Origin: Bog-473 sp963701955
GTDB taxonomy: Bacteria; Actinomycetota; Acidimicrobiia; Acidimicrobiales; RAAP-2
Direction of reading: 5' to 3'
Length of the DNA stretch: 64,000 nt
Assembly: GCA_963701955.1 (NCBI GenBank)
Contig: OY969694.1
Location: 2,356,001-2,420,000 of the forward strand
Positions 17,733 through 26,147 of the stretch are shown here, piece after piece; the first letter of the stretch is position 1, and every line of letters starts with the position of its first letter. The translations under genes and the position numbers were made by a program. The notes below the pieces were generated by a model. That model was given only the letters and a program-made list of their open reading frames with translations. It made no database searches and was not told where the DNA came from.

Positions 17733-17892
17733 GTTGCACGCCGGTCTCGTTGCGCAGTGTTGCACGCCTCCCGCTCTCAGCCTGGGTAACTGAGGACACG
17801 CTTTTTTGGAGGGCATTGCCAGCCACTGTCCTCAGCCTCGGTAGCTGAGGACGCGCCTTTCTTATTGCACGCTGTTGCACGTGTGTTGCACG
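17733..17892. repeat. Five phased TTGCACG repeats beside the attachment site
   Basis: GTTGCACG occurs at 17733-17740, 17759-17766, 17874-17881 and 17885-17892, and ATTGCACG at 17864-17871, all in the same orientation. The last three are 10 and 11 bases apart (one helical turn) and the first two are 26 apart. They lie within 75-235 bases of the tRNA attachment core. Such short, phased direct repeats next to an att core are what arm-type integrase or excisionase sites look like; replication iterons are the alternative. Confidence 0.55.
17776..17856. repeat. Paired stem-loop repeats
   Basis: Two 26-base direct repeats (17776-17801 and 17831-17856) differ at only a few positions. Each folds: the second has a perfect 8-bp stem GTCCTCAG (17828-17835) / CTGAGGAC (17845-17852) around a 9-base loop, the first a 5-bp version CTCAG/CTGAG followed by a run of six T. 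They sit between the two TTGCACG groups, so they may be part of the recombination region or be terminators. Confidence 0.45.
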
Positions 17893-17964
17893 ACGACCAA
17901 TTCGGACACTCGAGGTCGAATCGAGGGCGCTTCAAAAGCGGCCTCTGACCTGCGGTTTCAGTCA

Positions 17965-17999
17965 AGAGCGGGCGACGGGAATCGAACCCGCGTTCTCAG
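17965..17999. repeat. tRNA-proximal attachment-site repeat
   Basis: Exact 35-base match to 7952-7986. It covers the 3' part of the tRNA-Gly gene, so the tRNA is intact on this side. Together the two copies bound about 10 kb of island DNA. Confidence 0.85.
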
Positions 18000-18037
18000 C
18001 TTGGGAAGCTGATGTTCTGCCTCTGAACTACGCCCGC
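17967..18037 (-). tRNA. tRNA-Gly (anticodon CCC)
   Basis: The minus strand folds as a full cloverleaf of 71 bases: acceptor GCGGGCG (18037-18031) paired with CGCCCGC (17974-17968), a D-arm GTTCAGAGGCAGAAC, anticodon stem TCAGC/GCTGA with loop TTCCCAA (anticodon CCC), and T-arm GCGGGTTCGATTCCCGT. CCA is not encoded. It is the attachment site of the island to its left. Confidence 0.95.
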
Positions 18038-18138
18038 GAGCGGTCGCCACACTATCCTCTGGGCCGCTTGGAGAGTCCCAGGTGGCGCTCGCACTCCGCC
18101 ACCTTTTCTTTCGACGTACCACGAGGCAAGGAGCATCT

Positions 18139-20159
18139 GTGCCGGTCAGGATCATTTTGGGCATCGGCGTCACCCTGGCCGGCTTCGGGATCGCCGCCGT
18201 GCGGTTCCACTGGCTGTCCAGGCTGATCCGTTCGGGTAAGCCCGACCCTTCCCGCACCCGGGGGCCACTGAGCCGCCGGGCCGAGGCCGAGGTCACCGAG
18301 GTGGCCGGGCAGCGCAAGCTCCTGCAGTGGACGGTGCCCGGGCTGGCCCACTTCTTCACCATGTGGGGCTTCACCATCTTGCTCCTGACCATCATCGAGG
18401 CGTACGGCGACCTGTTCAACAAGTACTTCCACATCCCGATCATCGGGACCTGGGACTGGGTCGGGGCCGTCGAGGACTTCTTCACCTGCGCCGTGCTGGT
18501 CGCCCTGGTGGTGTTCGCCATCATCAGGATCAAGAACGCTCCGCAGCGGCTCGACCGCAAGTCCCGCTTCTACGGTTCGCACACCGGGGCGGCCTGGCTC
18601 GTCCTTCTCATGATCGCCCTGGTCATGATCACCCTGCTCCTCTACCGCGCCGCGCAGGTGAACACCGACCCCTCCCAGTTCCCCTACGGATGGGGCGCCT
18701 TCGCTTCCCACGCGCTGGCCAAGGTGCTCGCTCCCCTCGGGGCGGGGACGAACGCGGTCCTGGCCACCGTGTTCCTCATTCTCAACGTCGCCGTCATCTC
18801 GGGCTTCATCGTCTTCGTGGCCTACTCAAAGCACCTGCACATCTTCATGGCACCGGTCAACGTGGCCTTCTCCCGACGCCCCGCGCTCTGGGCGGCCTGG
18901 ACAAGACCCCCGACATGGACATGGAGAACGTCGACGAGGACACCGTGTTCGGTGTGGGCGAGATCGGGCACTTCACCTGGAAGCAGATGCTGGACTTCGC
19001 AACCTGCACGGAATGCGGTCGCTGCCAGTCGGCCTGCCCGGCGTGGAACACCGACAAGCCGTTGTCCCCGAAGCTGCTCATCATGAACCTGCGCGACAAC
19101 ATGTTCGCCTCCTCTGGTCCCCTCATGGGGGGCGAGGGGGAGCAGACCGCGCTGGTCCCGAACGTGATCGACCCCGACGTGCTGTGGGCCTGCACGACGT
19201 GCGGAGCCTGCGTCAACGAGTGCCCGGTGGACATCGAGCACATCGACGCCATCATCGACATGCGCCGCTACCAGGTCCTCATGGAGTCCGAGTTCCCCTC
19301 CGAAGCCGGCCTCATGCTGCGCAACGTCGAGAACCGGGGCGATCCGTGGGGGCTGGGTCAGGCCAAGCGGACCGAATGGACCCAGGTGCTGGACTTCGAG
19401 ATCCCGGTGGTCACCGACACCATCCCCGACGACGTCGAGTACCTCTACTGGGTCGGCTGCGCCGGCGCGCTCGACGAGCGGGCCCGAAAGGGTGTCCAGG
19501 CCACCGCCCGCATGCTGCATCGCGCCGGGGTGACGTTCGCCATCCTCGGACCCAAGGAGTCGTGCACCGGTGATCCGGTGCGCCGGCTGGGGAACGAGTA
19601 CCTCTACCAGGAACAGGGCAAGCTCAACATCGGCACGCTCGACGCGGTGGGAGCCAAGAAGATCATCGCCAGCTGTCCCCACTGCTTCAACACCATCAAG
19701 AACGAGTACCCCGCGCTCGGGGGCAACTATGAGGTGATCCACCACGCCGAGTTGCTCGAGCACCTGGTCAAGACCGGCCGGCTCGTGCCCGGGTCGGGCT
19801 ACTCGGGCAAGGTGACCTACCACGACCCGTGCTATCTGGGCCGCCACAATCGGGTGATCGACGAGCCGCGCACCGTGCTCAGCGCCATCCCGGGCGTCGA
19901 GCAGGTCGAGATGCGCCGGTGCAAGGAGCGAGGCTTTTGCTGCGGCGCCGGCGGCGCCCGCATGTGGCTCGAGGAGAACATCGGCAAGCGGGTCAACATG
20001 GAGCGCACCGCCGAAGCGCTCGGGACGGGCGCCGACGTGGTGTCGACGGCCTGCCCCTACTGCATGATCATGCTCGACGACGCCGTGCGGGCCAACGCCA
20101 AGGAGGACGAGGTCCGCGTGCTCGATCTTTCTCAGCTGGTCGAGGAGTCGCTCGGCTGA
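18139..20159 (+). CDS. Membrane-anchored HdrD/GlpC-like Fe-S oxidoreductase (one apparent frameshift)
   Basis: An N-terminal membrane part (about residues 1-245, five hydrophobic spans, similar to the NarI-type cytochrome b subunit) is fused to a soluble Fe-S part. The latter has two ferredoxin motifs, CTECGRCQSACP and CTTCGACVNECP, and two CCG-type domains (CPHCF, CCGAGGARMW) as in heterodisulfide-reductase subunit D and mycobacterial Rv0338c-type reductases. It probably moves electrons between the membrane quinone pool and an unknown soluble partner. GTG 18139 follows AAGGAG. The frame breaks near 18875 in a C run (SRRP before, RALGGLDKTPDMD after); one added C restores about 673 residues. 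Confidence 0.85.
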
Positions 20160-20182
20160 TCCGACGACGGGCCGCCGCGAGC

Positions 20183-20611
20183 TCAGGCCTCGGCCGCTCC
20201 CATGCCGTAGGCCCGCTCGGGCTCGAGCGTGACCACCAGTCGGCGGTCGGCCACCATGGCAGCCCGGTACTCGTCCCAGTCGGGATGCTCGCCCCCGACG
20301 GTGCGGTAGTAGGAGACCAGGGTCTCGACCGTGTCGTCGTGGGGGTCGGCGGCCACCGGTGAGAGCCGGGCTGTCCCCTCGATCACCACGTACTCGAAGA
20401 AGCTGTCTCCCACGACGTAGAGAGACGCCCTCGGGTCCCGTCGCAGGTTCGCCGTCTTGGCCCGGTCGTCGGTGACCGAGATCCGCAGTGTGTCCCCGTC
20501 TGCGGGCACGAACATGATGTTGGACAGCTGAGGCCGTCCATTGGCGCGGATGGTGGCCAGGACGCCCTGCCGGCGGTCCCGAGCGAAGGTCAGTGCCCGG
20601 TTGAGGTCCAT
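20183..20611 (-). CDS. PPOX-class F420/flavin-dependent oxidoreductase (Rv1155-like)
   Basis: A 142-residue split-barrel protein of the pyridoxamine-phosphate-oxidase-like fold. The start LTFARDRRQGVLATIRANGRPQLSN and the middle FFEYVVIEGTARL are characteristic of actinobacterial PPOX-class F420-dependent enzymes; several members bind F420 and reduce small electrophiles or biliverdin. The substrate here is unknown. It is convergent with the Fe-S oxidoreductase gene, 23 bases apart. Confidence 0.8.
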   Translation of the reverse strand: MDLNRALTFARDRRQGVLATIRANGRPQLSNIMFVPADGDTLRISVTDDRAKTANLRRDPRASLYVVGDSFFEYVVIEGTARLSPVAADPHDDTVETLVSYYRTVGGEHPDWDEYRAAMVADRRLVVTLEPERAYGMGAAEA

Positions 20612-20641
20612 GGCCCGACCGTAGCGGTCGGGCCGGCGGGA

Positions 20642-21385
20642 TCAGGCCGCGGCCGGCTCCGTCGCCGTGGACGATGAGCTGTACGTCAGCACCAGGTGGA
20701 TCAGTGCCGCCACGATGGCCCCGACCAGGGGCGCCACGATGAAGAGCCAGACCTGACTGAGCGCCGTGCTGCCGACGACGAGGGCCGGCCCGAGGCTCCG
20801 GGCCGGGTTCACCGAGGTCCCGGTCAGTGGGATGCCGATGAGGTGCACGATCACGAGGCCGAATCCGATGGCCACGCCGGCCGCGCCCTGGATGGCCGCC
20901 TTGTGGGTGGAGAACAGGACGACGAGCACGAAGATCGCCGTGAGGACCACTTCGATCAGGAAGGCGCCGCCCATGCTGACCAGGAGGTGGGACTGCTTGC
21001 CGTACCCGTCGGTGCCCAGGCCCTGGACCGACTTGCGATAGAGCGGCGACGTCGTGAACATCCAGTACAGGAGGTAGGCCCCGACGATGCCGCCGGCGAA
21101 CTGCGCCACCAAGTAGGCGATGCCCTCCTGCACCTTCATTCGGCCCGACGAGATGAACCCGAGGGTGACCGCGGGGTTGACGTGGCAGCCCGAGATCGGC
21201 CCGATGGCATAGACGAGTGCCACCAGCACGAGGCCGAAGGCGAGAGCGGTGGTCACCACACCGGCCGAGTAGCTCAGGCCGAAGAGGTGGAACCCGAAGG
21301 ACTCGGTCGCCACACCCACGGCGATCACGACCAGCACCATGGTCCCGAGGAATTCGGCCCCGAGCTTCCTCCAGTCCAGTTGCAT
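20642..21385 (-). CDS. Aquaporin / MIP family channel
   Basis: A 247-residue channel with six predicted membrane spans and both half-helix NPA signatures, GCHVNPAVTLG (about residues 66-76) and GTSVNPARSLGPAL (about 187-200). The second Asn-Pro-Ala being followed by Arg-Ser is the water-selective pattern, so an AqpZ-like water channel is more likely than a glycerol facilitator. It lies alone, 30 bases after the start of the flavin enzyme gene on the same strand. Confidence 0.9.
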   Translation of the reverse strand: MQLDWRKLGAEFLGTMVLVVIAVGVATESFGFHLFGLSYSAGVVTTALAFGLVLVALVYAIGPISGCHVNPAVTLGFISSGRMKVQEGIAYLVAQFAGGIVGAYLLYWMFTTSPLYRKSVQGLGTDGYGKQSHLLVSMGGAFLIEVVLTAIFVLVVLFSTHKAAIQGAAGVAIGFGLVIVHLIGIPLTGTSVNPARSLGPALVVGSTALSQVWLFIVAPLVGAIVAALIHLVLTYSSSSTATEPAAA

Positions 21386-21515
21386 GAGAGAAACCCCCTG
21401 TGTCCAGGCGAGGAATGGAACACGGGCAGTCTCGCAGCGCCTCTCGTCGTCGGCGCGGATGCCCCGTCAGGCACCCCGTGAGGGAGGGCCTGTGCGGGAG
21501 GGCCGGGTGTGCGAC

Positions 21516-21938
21516 CTAGATCGCGGCCATCGCCTTCTCGTCCGCTTCGCGCAGACGCATCGCCATGGCGACCAGCAGCTTGCGGGACAGGCCGGGTACC
21601 GCATCGAGCACGGCGTTGAACTGGCGCTGGCCGAGGACGAGGAGCGACATTTCGGTGTCGGAGACGACCGTCGCCGAGCGCGGGCGCTTGTCGAGCAGGG
21701 CCATCTCGCCGAAGTACTGGCCGGGGCCGAGCGTCGCCACCTTCCGGTTGTTCCGGCGGACCGCGGCCTTCCCGTCGACGATGAAGAAGAACTCCCGTCC
21801 GACCGTGCCCTCCTCGCAGAGGATCTTGCCCGCCGGCACGGCGACTTCCTCGAGGGCCCGGCGGATCAGGCGAAGGTCCTTGGCGGACACGGTGGAGAAC
21901 AGCCAGATACTCGAAAGGTCCAGGTCACCTTGGCTCAT
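21516..21938 (-). CDS. Stand-alone cyclic nucleotide-binding domain protein
   Basis: A 140-residue protein made of one cNMP-binding beta-roll: EGTVGREFFFIVDGKAAV, then the phosphate cassette FGEMALLDKRPRSATV with the Glu and Arg that hold cyclic nucleotide. No helix-turn-helix, kinase or channel domain follows, so it may be a sensor subunit acting by protein contact. Neighbours give no clear partner. Confidence 0.85.
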   Translation of the reverse strand: MSQGDLDLSSIWLFSTVSAKDLRLIRRALEEVAVPAGKILCEEGTVGREFFFIVDGKAAVRRNNRKVATLGPGQYFGEMALLDKRPRSATVVSDTEMSLLVLGQRQFNAVLDAVPGLSRKLLVAMAMRLREADEKAMAAI

Positions 21939-22045
21939 GGCGGGAAACAGTAGCCGAGGTCATTTTTGATTGCTCCGGTTCCCCGGTTCATCTCGCCGGC
22001 GCCGGTCCGGGGCTTTCGCCGTCCAGATTTAGGGACGTCAGGGGC

Positions 22046-22384
22046 TCAGACGGCGTCGGCCCCCCGCTCGCCGGTCCGCACCCGTACGACCGTCTCGGCC
22101 GGGAGGACCCAGACCTTTCCGTCCCCGATCTTGCCCGTGGACGCAGACGAGACGATGGCGTCGACGACCGCCTCGGCCCGGTCGTCCTCCACGAGCACCT
22201 CGACCCTGAGCTTGGGGACGAAGTCGACCTGGTACTCCGCACCGCGGTAGTTCTCGGTGTGGCCGCGCTGGCGCCCGAAGCCCTGGGCCTCGGTGAGGGT
22301 CATGCCCTCCACCCCGATGTTCTTCAGCACGTTCTTGACGTCGTCGATCTTGAAGGGCTTCACGACGGCCACCACAAGCTTCAT
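22046..22384 (-). CDS. glnB: PII nitrogen regulatory protein
   Basis: A 112-residue PII protein from MKLVVAVVKPFKIDDVK to RTGERGADAV. The T-loop YRGAEYQVDF carries Tyr51, the residue uridylylated or adenylylated in the family, and the C-terminal signature TGKIGDGKVWVLP is intact. PII senses ATP/ADP and 2-oxoglutarate. A second PII gene lies next to amtB at 25727, so this copy, reading alone on the other strand, may serve glutamine synthetase control while the other serves AmtB. The symbol glnB is chosen only to distinguish it from the amtB-linked copy. Confidence 0.9.
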   Translation of the reverse strand: MKLVVAVVKPFKIDDVKNVLKNIGVEGMTLTEAQGFGRQRGHTENYRGAEYQVDFVPKLRVEVLVEDDRAEAVVDAIVSSASTGKIGDGKVWVLPAETVVRVRTGERGADAV

Positions 22385-22645
22385 CTGTCGTTCCTCACGA
22401 TCCCGGGGCCCGCTGAGGGCTGTCGGGTGCCACGTTACCGAGATGCCCCGACCGGGCGTTCCCGAGGAGACATCCCGGTGCTGCCCTCGGGGCATCCTCC
22501 CAGCGTCCGGCGCCCGTACGCCGCCGCCACAGGTGTCGGTGACCGGCGGACCCGTGCCCGTGGCCTCCCGTCGGGCAGCGCGCCCGAAATATGGTGGAAA
22601 TACGGGAGAAATGGGCTGTTCAAGCAGGGACGCTACCCTTCTGCG

Positions 22646-23245
22646 GTGCCTTCAAGCCGAGGTTTCGACCCTTCCGACGATCCTGACGAGCCCCGGTTGA
22701 CCCTCTGGGAGCGCCTGAAGTACACCCTGGTCAGGCCCGATGACGACCCGTCGGAGCAGCCGCCGACAGACGACCGGACCGTCGAGGACCTCCGATACGA
22801 GATCCACCGGTCCGACGACAAGGAGCGTGTGATCGGGCTCGTGGCCGCCCCGATCGCGGCCATGGTGGGAATTCTCATCGGCACCGCCTCGATCGACTAC
22901 GCCCGGACGCACCACCAGAACGTGCACGTCTACGACGAGCTCACGTACGTGCTCCTCGGCCTGGCCGTACTGATCCTGGTGGCTTCACTGCTGCGCAAAC
23001 GCCTGTTCCAGGGCATCACGCTCGCGCTCTTCGGGCTCGCCGTGTTCCAGCTCCACTACACGTACGTCGGGTTCGCGGCGCCGTTCATCCTCGCCGGTGC
23101 GTGGTACCTGGTGCGGACCTATCGCCTCCAGCAGGCGCTGAGGCGGGCCGAGGCCAGGGAAGGGCCTCCAGCGGGCAAAGGGCGGACGCAGTCGCGCAAT
23201 GCGGCACGCCCCCGATCCAACAAGCGGTATACGCCGCCGTCGTAG
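22646..23245 (+). CDS. Hypothetical membrane protein
   Basis: A 199-residue protein starting at GTG 22646, with a charged cytoplasmic N-terminus (LTLWERLKYTLVRPDDDPSE), three or four hydrophobic spans (about 56-78, 94-112 and 120-152), and a basic C-terminal tail (RTQSRNAARPRSNKR). The frame continues further upstream but that part lacks coding features and overlaps the PII promoter region. No family recognised; divergent from glnB. Confidence 0.6.
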   Translation: MPSSRGFDPSDDPDEPRLTLWERLKYTLVRPDDDPSEQPPTDDRTVEDLRYEIHRSDDKERVIGLVAAPIAAMVGILIGTASIDYARTHHQNVHVYDELTYVLLGLAVLILVASLLRKRLFQGITLALFGLAVFQLHYTYVGFAAPFILAGAWYLVRTYRLQQALRRAEAREGPPAGKGRTQSRNAARPRSNKRYTPPS

Positions 23246-23276
23246 CAACGCCGCCGTCGTCGCAACGCGCTCCGAG

Positions 23277-23864
23277 TCAGCGAGGTGTGGTCGCACGTTG
23301 GCGGCCCGCACGGTGCCGCCAGACCACGATGCCGGCCAGCACGAGGAACAGTCCGCCCAGGACGGCAGGCAGGACGAAGACGCCGGCCGAGGAGTGCTGG
23401 GTGTCGGCGACCGCGGTTGGCGAGACCAGGGCAGGATCGCCGGGCACGGCCAGGGCGGGGATCCGCGTCCCGGGCTTGTAGAACGTCGACCCCGGCAGCG
23501 GTTCGACGTAGGTGTGGCCGTCGAGGGTGTACCTGCCCGAGCACGAGTCCCCCGCGGCGTTGCTCCCGCTGCCACCGAGGAGCCCCAGGCAGCCGGTCAC
23601 CGTCACGGTCACCGGCTGGCCCTCGCTGTGGAGCCGGTCGATCTGGTTGTTGGAGTGGATCCCGGCCACCAGGAAGACGACAGCCAGGATCGCCAGGGTC
23701 CCCATGACGAGACCGAGCGCCACTCGGGCCAGTCGTTGCGGGTCGGTGTTGACCGATGCGCCGCGCAACGTGCCGACGCGTTCTGCGACGGCCTCCTCGT
23801 TGCGATCGAGTGCCGGCGAGTTGTCGCTGCGGCCGCCGGCCACGGGGTGTTCGGAGTCGGTCAC
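23277..23864 (-). CDS. Hypothetical membrane protein with two spans
   Basis: A 195-residue protein with a span near residues 44-68 (VALGLVMGTLAILAVVFLVA), an extracytoplasmic loop containing two Cys (GCLGLLGG, GDSCSGRY) that could form a disulfide, and a second span near 163-182. The topology and loop resemble DUF3592-type proteins but I would not assign it. It converges with the preceding membrane protein gene, 31 bases apart. Confidence 0.6.
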   Translation of the reverse strand: MTDSEHPVAGGRSDNSPALDRNEEAVAERVGTLRGASVNTDPQRLARVALGLVMGTLAILAVVFLVAGIHSNNQIDRLHSEGQPVTVTVTGCLGLLGGSGSNAAGDSCSGRYTLDGHTYVEPLPGSTFYKPGTRIPALAVPGDPALVSPTAVADTQHSSAGVFVLPAVLGGLFLVLAGIVVWRHRAGRQRATTPR

Positions 23865-24109
23865 AGTGATCCGCCAATGGTAGTGGCAGGCGTCGGGACG
23901 CGGTCTTTCGGGGTCGAGATGCCTGGTCCGAGGCCGCGTCCGGATTAACGCACTCGAAACACGGGCGTGACCATGTGGAAACTCCCGAACAGCATCCTGT
24001 CTGCGGCGGGGACAACCGTCGGAAGTGGACCTGCCGTACCCGGATACGCCGAGGCGTCCCGCAACGCAGGGCGGTGTACCGGTATCGGCTGACAGTTAGG
24101 AGAGCTTGA

Positions 24110-25693
24110 GTGATCCACCTGATAGCTACGGCCTACGTGCCGTATCCCAGCTGGCTCAATCCGGCTGACAACACGTGGCAGCTGACCGCCGCCACGTTCG
24201 TCGGCTTGATGAGCCTCCCTGCCCTGGCAGTGTTGTATGCGTCACTCGTCCCGAAGAAGTGGGCGGTGAACGTGTTGGCCATGATGTTCGTCGGCTTCTC
24301 CCTGGTCCTCGTGGGCTGGTTCGTGTGGGAGTACCAGCTGGCCTTCGGTTCCACGTCACTTGGCGGCGGCGTCAAAGTCGTACATGGCGTGGTGACCCAG
24401 ACCCAGTTGACCGGAGCCGGAACGTGGTCGCACTTCTTCGACAACTTCATCGGGAAGCCTGGGACGACGACCAACGCCCTTCAGGAACAGGGCCAGGCGA
24501 TGTCTGCGGCCAACACCATCATCCCGTTCCACTTCCCGACGGCGACCCTGGCGTACTTCCAGTTCGTGTTCGCGGCGATCACCCCGCTGCTGTTCCTGGG
24601 GAGCGTGCTCGGCCGGATCAAGTTCGCCGCCTGGTGCCTTCTTGTGCCGCTGTGGTCGACCTTCGTCTACTGCGTCGACGCATTCATGCTGTGGGGCGGC
24701 GGCTACTTCGCACAGGAGGGTGCTCTCGACTTCTCCGGTGGGTACGTCATCCACATGTCAGCGGGAGTGTCCGGATTCGTTGCCGCCTGGGTGCTCGGGC
24801 CCAGACTCCTCCGAGATCGTCAGCACGCCCTGCCCAACAACCTGGTCATGGCAGCCGTCGGCGCCGGGATCCTGTGGTTGGGCTGGAACGGGTTCAACGG
24901 TGGAGACCCGTACTACGCCGGAGCGAGTGCGGCGTCGGCCGTCATCAACACGAACATCGCCACGGCCACGGGCGTCCTCGTCTGGATGCTCATGGACGCC
25001 TGGTTCACCAAGGAGCGTAAGCCCACGTTCCTCGGCGGTGTCAACGGCATGATCTGCGGTCTGGTCGGCATCACACCGTGTGCAGGCTGGGTCAACGGCT
25101 GGGGTGCCATCGCCGTCGGTGCCATCTGCTGCGCCGTCGTGTGGGTGGCCTGGAACTACCTCTCGAAGGTGCCGCCGTTCTCCAAGGTGGACGACGCGCT
25201 CGGTGTCGTCTACACCCACGGCATCGCCGGCTTCATGGGCGGCATGCTGCTGGGCATCTTCGGCGACCCGAACATGGTGGAGTACGGCTGTGGGAACCTG
25301 TCGGGCAGCGGTCAAGTCGTCGCCACCAGCCAGTCGACCTACCTGACGGCCCACGGAGCGTGCACGCCCTTCGGTGTGAACGGCCTCATGTACACGGGAT
25401 CGGCCCACCAGCTGTGGGAGCAGTTCCGGGCGGCCATCTGGGTCATCTTCTGGTCGGCGCTCGTGACGTTCATTCTCATGAAGCTGATCGGCTTGGTGCT
25501 CCGCGGTGCTCGTTACAAGGACGAGGTCCTCGAAGTCGGTGACCTCGCCATCCACGGAGAGGAGGCGTTCCCCGAGGAGACCCTGGCCATGCGGTCGGAC
25601 AGTGCCTTTGCCATGGCGGGCCTCGACACGGGGTCCTCGGGCACGGGCTTGTCAGGATCGGAACCGGCACCGCCCTCCGGCGGCGGTTCCTAG
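24110..25693 (+). CDS. amtB: Ammonium transporter
   Basis: A 527-residue Amt/MEP/Rh channel with about eleven spans. The paired pore histidines are visible in DFSGGYVIHMSAGVSG and VYTHGIAGFMGG. It has a longer N-terminal periplasmic insert (about residues 80-145) and a Gly/Ser/Pro-rich C-terminal tail of about 60 residues that E. coli AmtB lacks. GTG 24110 follows AGGAGAG with a 5-base gap. It takes up ammonium across the inner membrane and is normally blocked by GlnK, whose gene follows after 33 bases. Confidence 0.95.
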   Translation: MIHLIATAYVPYPSWLNPADNTWQLTAATFVGLMSLPALAVLYASLVPKKWAVNVLAMMFVGFSLVLVGWFVWEYQLAFGSTSLGGGVKVVHGVVTQTQLTGAGTWSHFFDNFIGKPGTTTNALQEQGQAMSAANTIIPFHFPTATLAYFQFVFAAITPLLFLGSVLGRIKFAAWCLLVPLWSTFVYCVDAFMLWGGGYFAQEGALDFSGGYVIHMSAGVSGFVAAWVLGPRLLRDRQHALPNNLVMAAVGAGILWLGWNGFNGGDPYYAGASAASAVINTNIATATGVLVWMLMDAWFTKERKPTFLGGVNGMICGLVGITPCAGWVNGWGAIAVGAICCAVVWVAWNYLSKVPPFSKVDDALGVVYTHGIAGFMGGMLLGIFGDPNMVEYGCGNLSGSGQVVATSQSTYLTAHGACTPFGVNGLMYTGSAHQLWEQFRAAIWVIFWSALVTFILMKLIGLVLRGARYKDEVLEVGDLAIHGEEAFPEETLAMRSDSAFAMAGLDTGSSGTGLSGSEPAPPSGGGS

Positions 25694-25726
25694 GCCCCGG
25701 TCACAGAGAACGAAAGGAGTTCGACA

Positions 25727-26065
25727 ATGAAGCTGATCGTGGCAGTCCTGAAGCCGTTCAAGCTCGACGACGTCAAGGAGGCCCTCAAGAACAAGGGCGT
25801 GCAAGGCATGACCCTGACCGAAGCCCAGGGCTTCGGGCGCCAACGAGGGCACACCGAGGTGTACCGGGGCGCAGAGTACGAGGTGGACTTCGTGCCCAAG
25901 CTGCGGGTCGAGGTGCTCGTCGAGGACGGTCAGGTCGACGATGTCGTCGACGCCATCGTCGCCTCGGCGGCAACCGGCAAGATCGGGGACGGCAAGGTCT
26001 GGGTCGTCCCGGTCGACACCGTGGTGCGCGTGCGCACCGGAGAACGCGGGGCCGACGCGTTGTAG
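25727..26065 (+). CDS. glnK: PII protein linked to AmtB
   Basis: A 112-residue PII protein with T-loop YRGAEYEVDF (Tyr51) and TGKIGDGKVW, highly similar to the PII copy at 22046. The ribosome binding site GAAAGGAG precedes ATG 25727. Placement directly after amtB is the classical glnK arrangement, in which deuridylylated GlnK plugs the transporter when nitrogen is plentiful. Confidence 0.95.
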   Translation: MKLIVAVLKPFKLDDVKEALKNKGVQGMTLTEAQGFGRQRGHTEVYRGAEYEVDFVPKLRVEVLVEDGQVDDVVDAIVASAATGKIGDGKVWVVPVDTVVRVRTGERGADAL

Positions 26066-26097
26066 TCACGCGACGGGTCCTGTGAAACGGTCGGTGT

Positions 26098-26137
26098 GGC
26101 CGGGGTGCGGCGAGGCACCCCGGCCCCCGTCCTTTTC
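26098..26137. terminator. Terminator between glnK and gpmA
   Basis: A perfect 11-bp stem GGCCGGGGTGC (26098-26108) / GCACCCCGGCC (26115-26125) with a 6-base loop is followed by CCCGTCCTTTTC. It lies between two convergent genes and, given the symmetric stem, can serve both; the T-run favours the + strand. Confidence 0.8.
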
Positions 26138-26147
26138 AGGGTCAGTG

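Noticed and set aside
17629..17880. Integrase remnant on the minus strand next to the tRNA
   Set aside because: The frame shows no tyrosine-recombinase R-H-R-Y residues; composition fits non-coding repeat DNA.
17733..17892. CRISPR array
   Set aside because: Repeats are only 8 bases, spacing is irregular and there are no cas genes.
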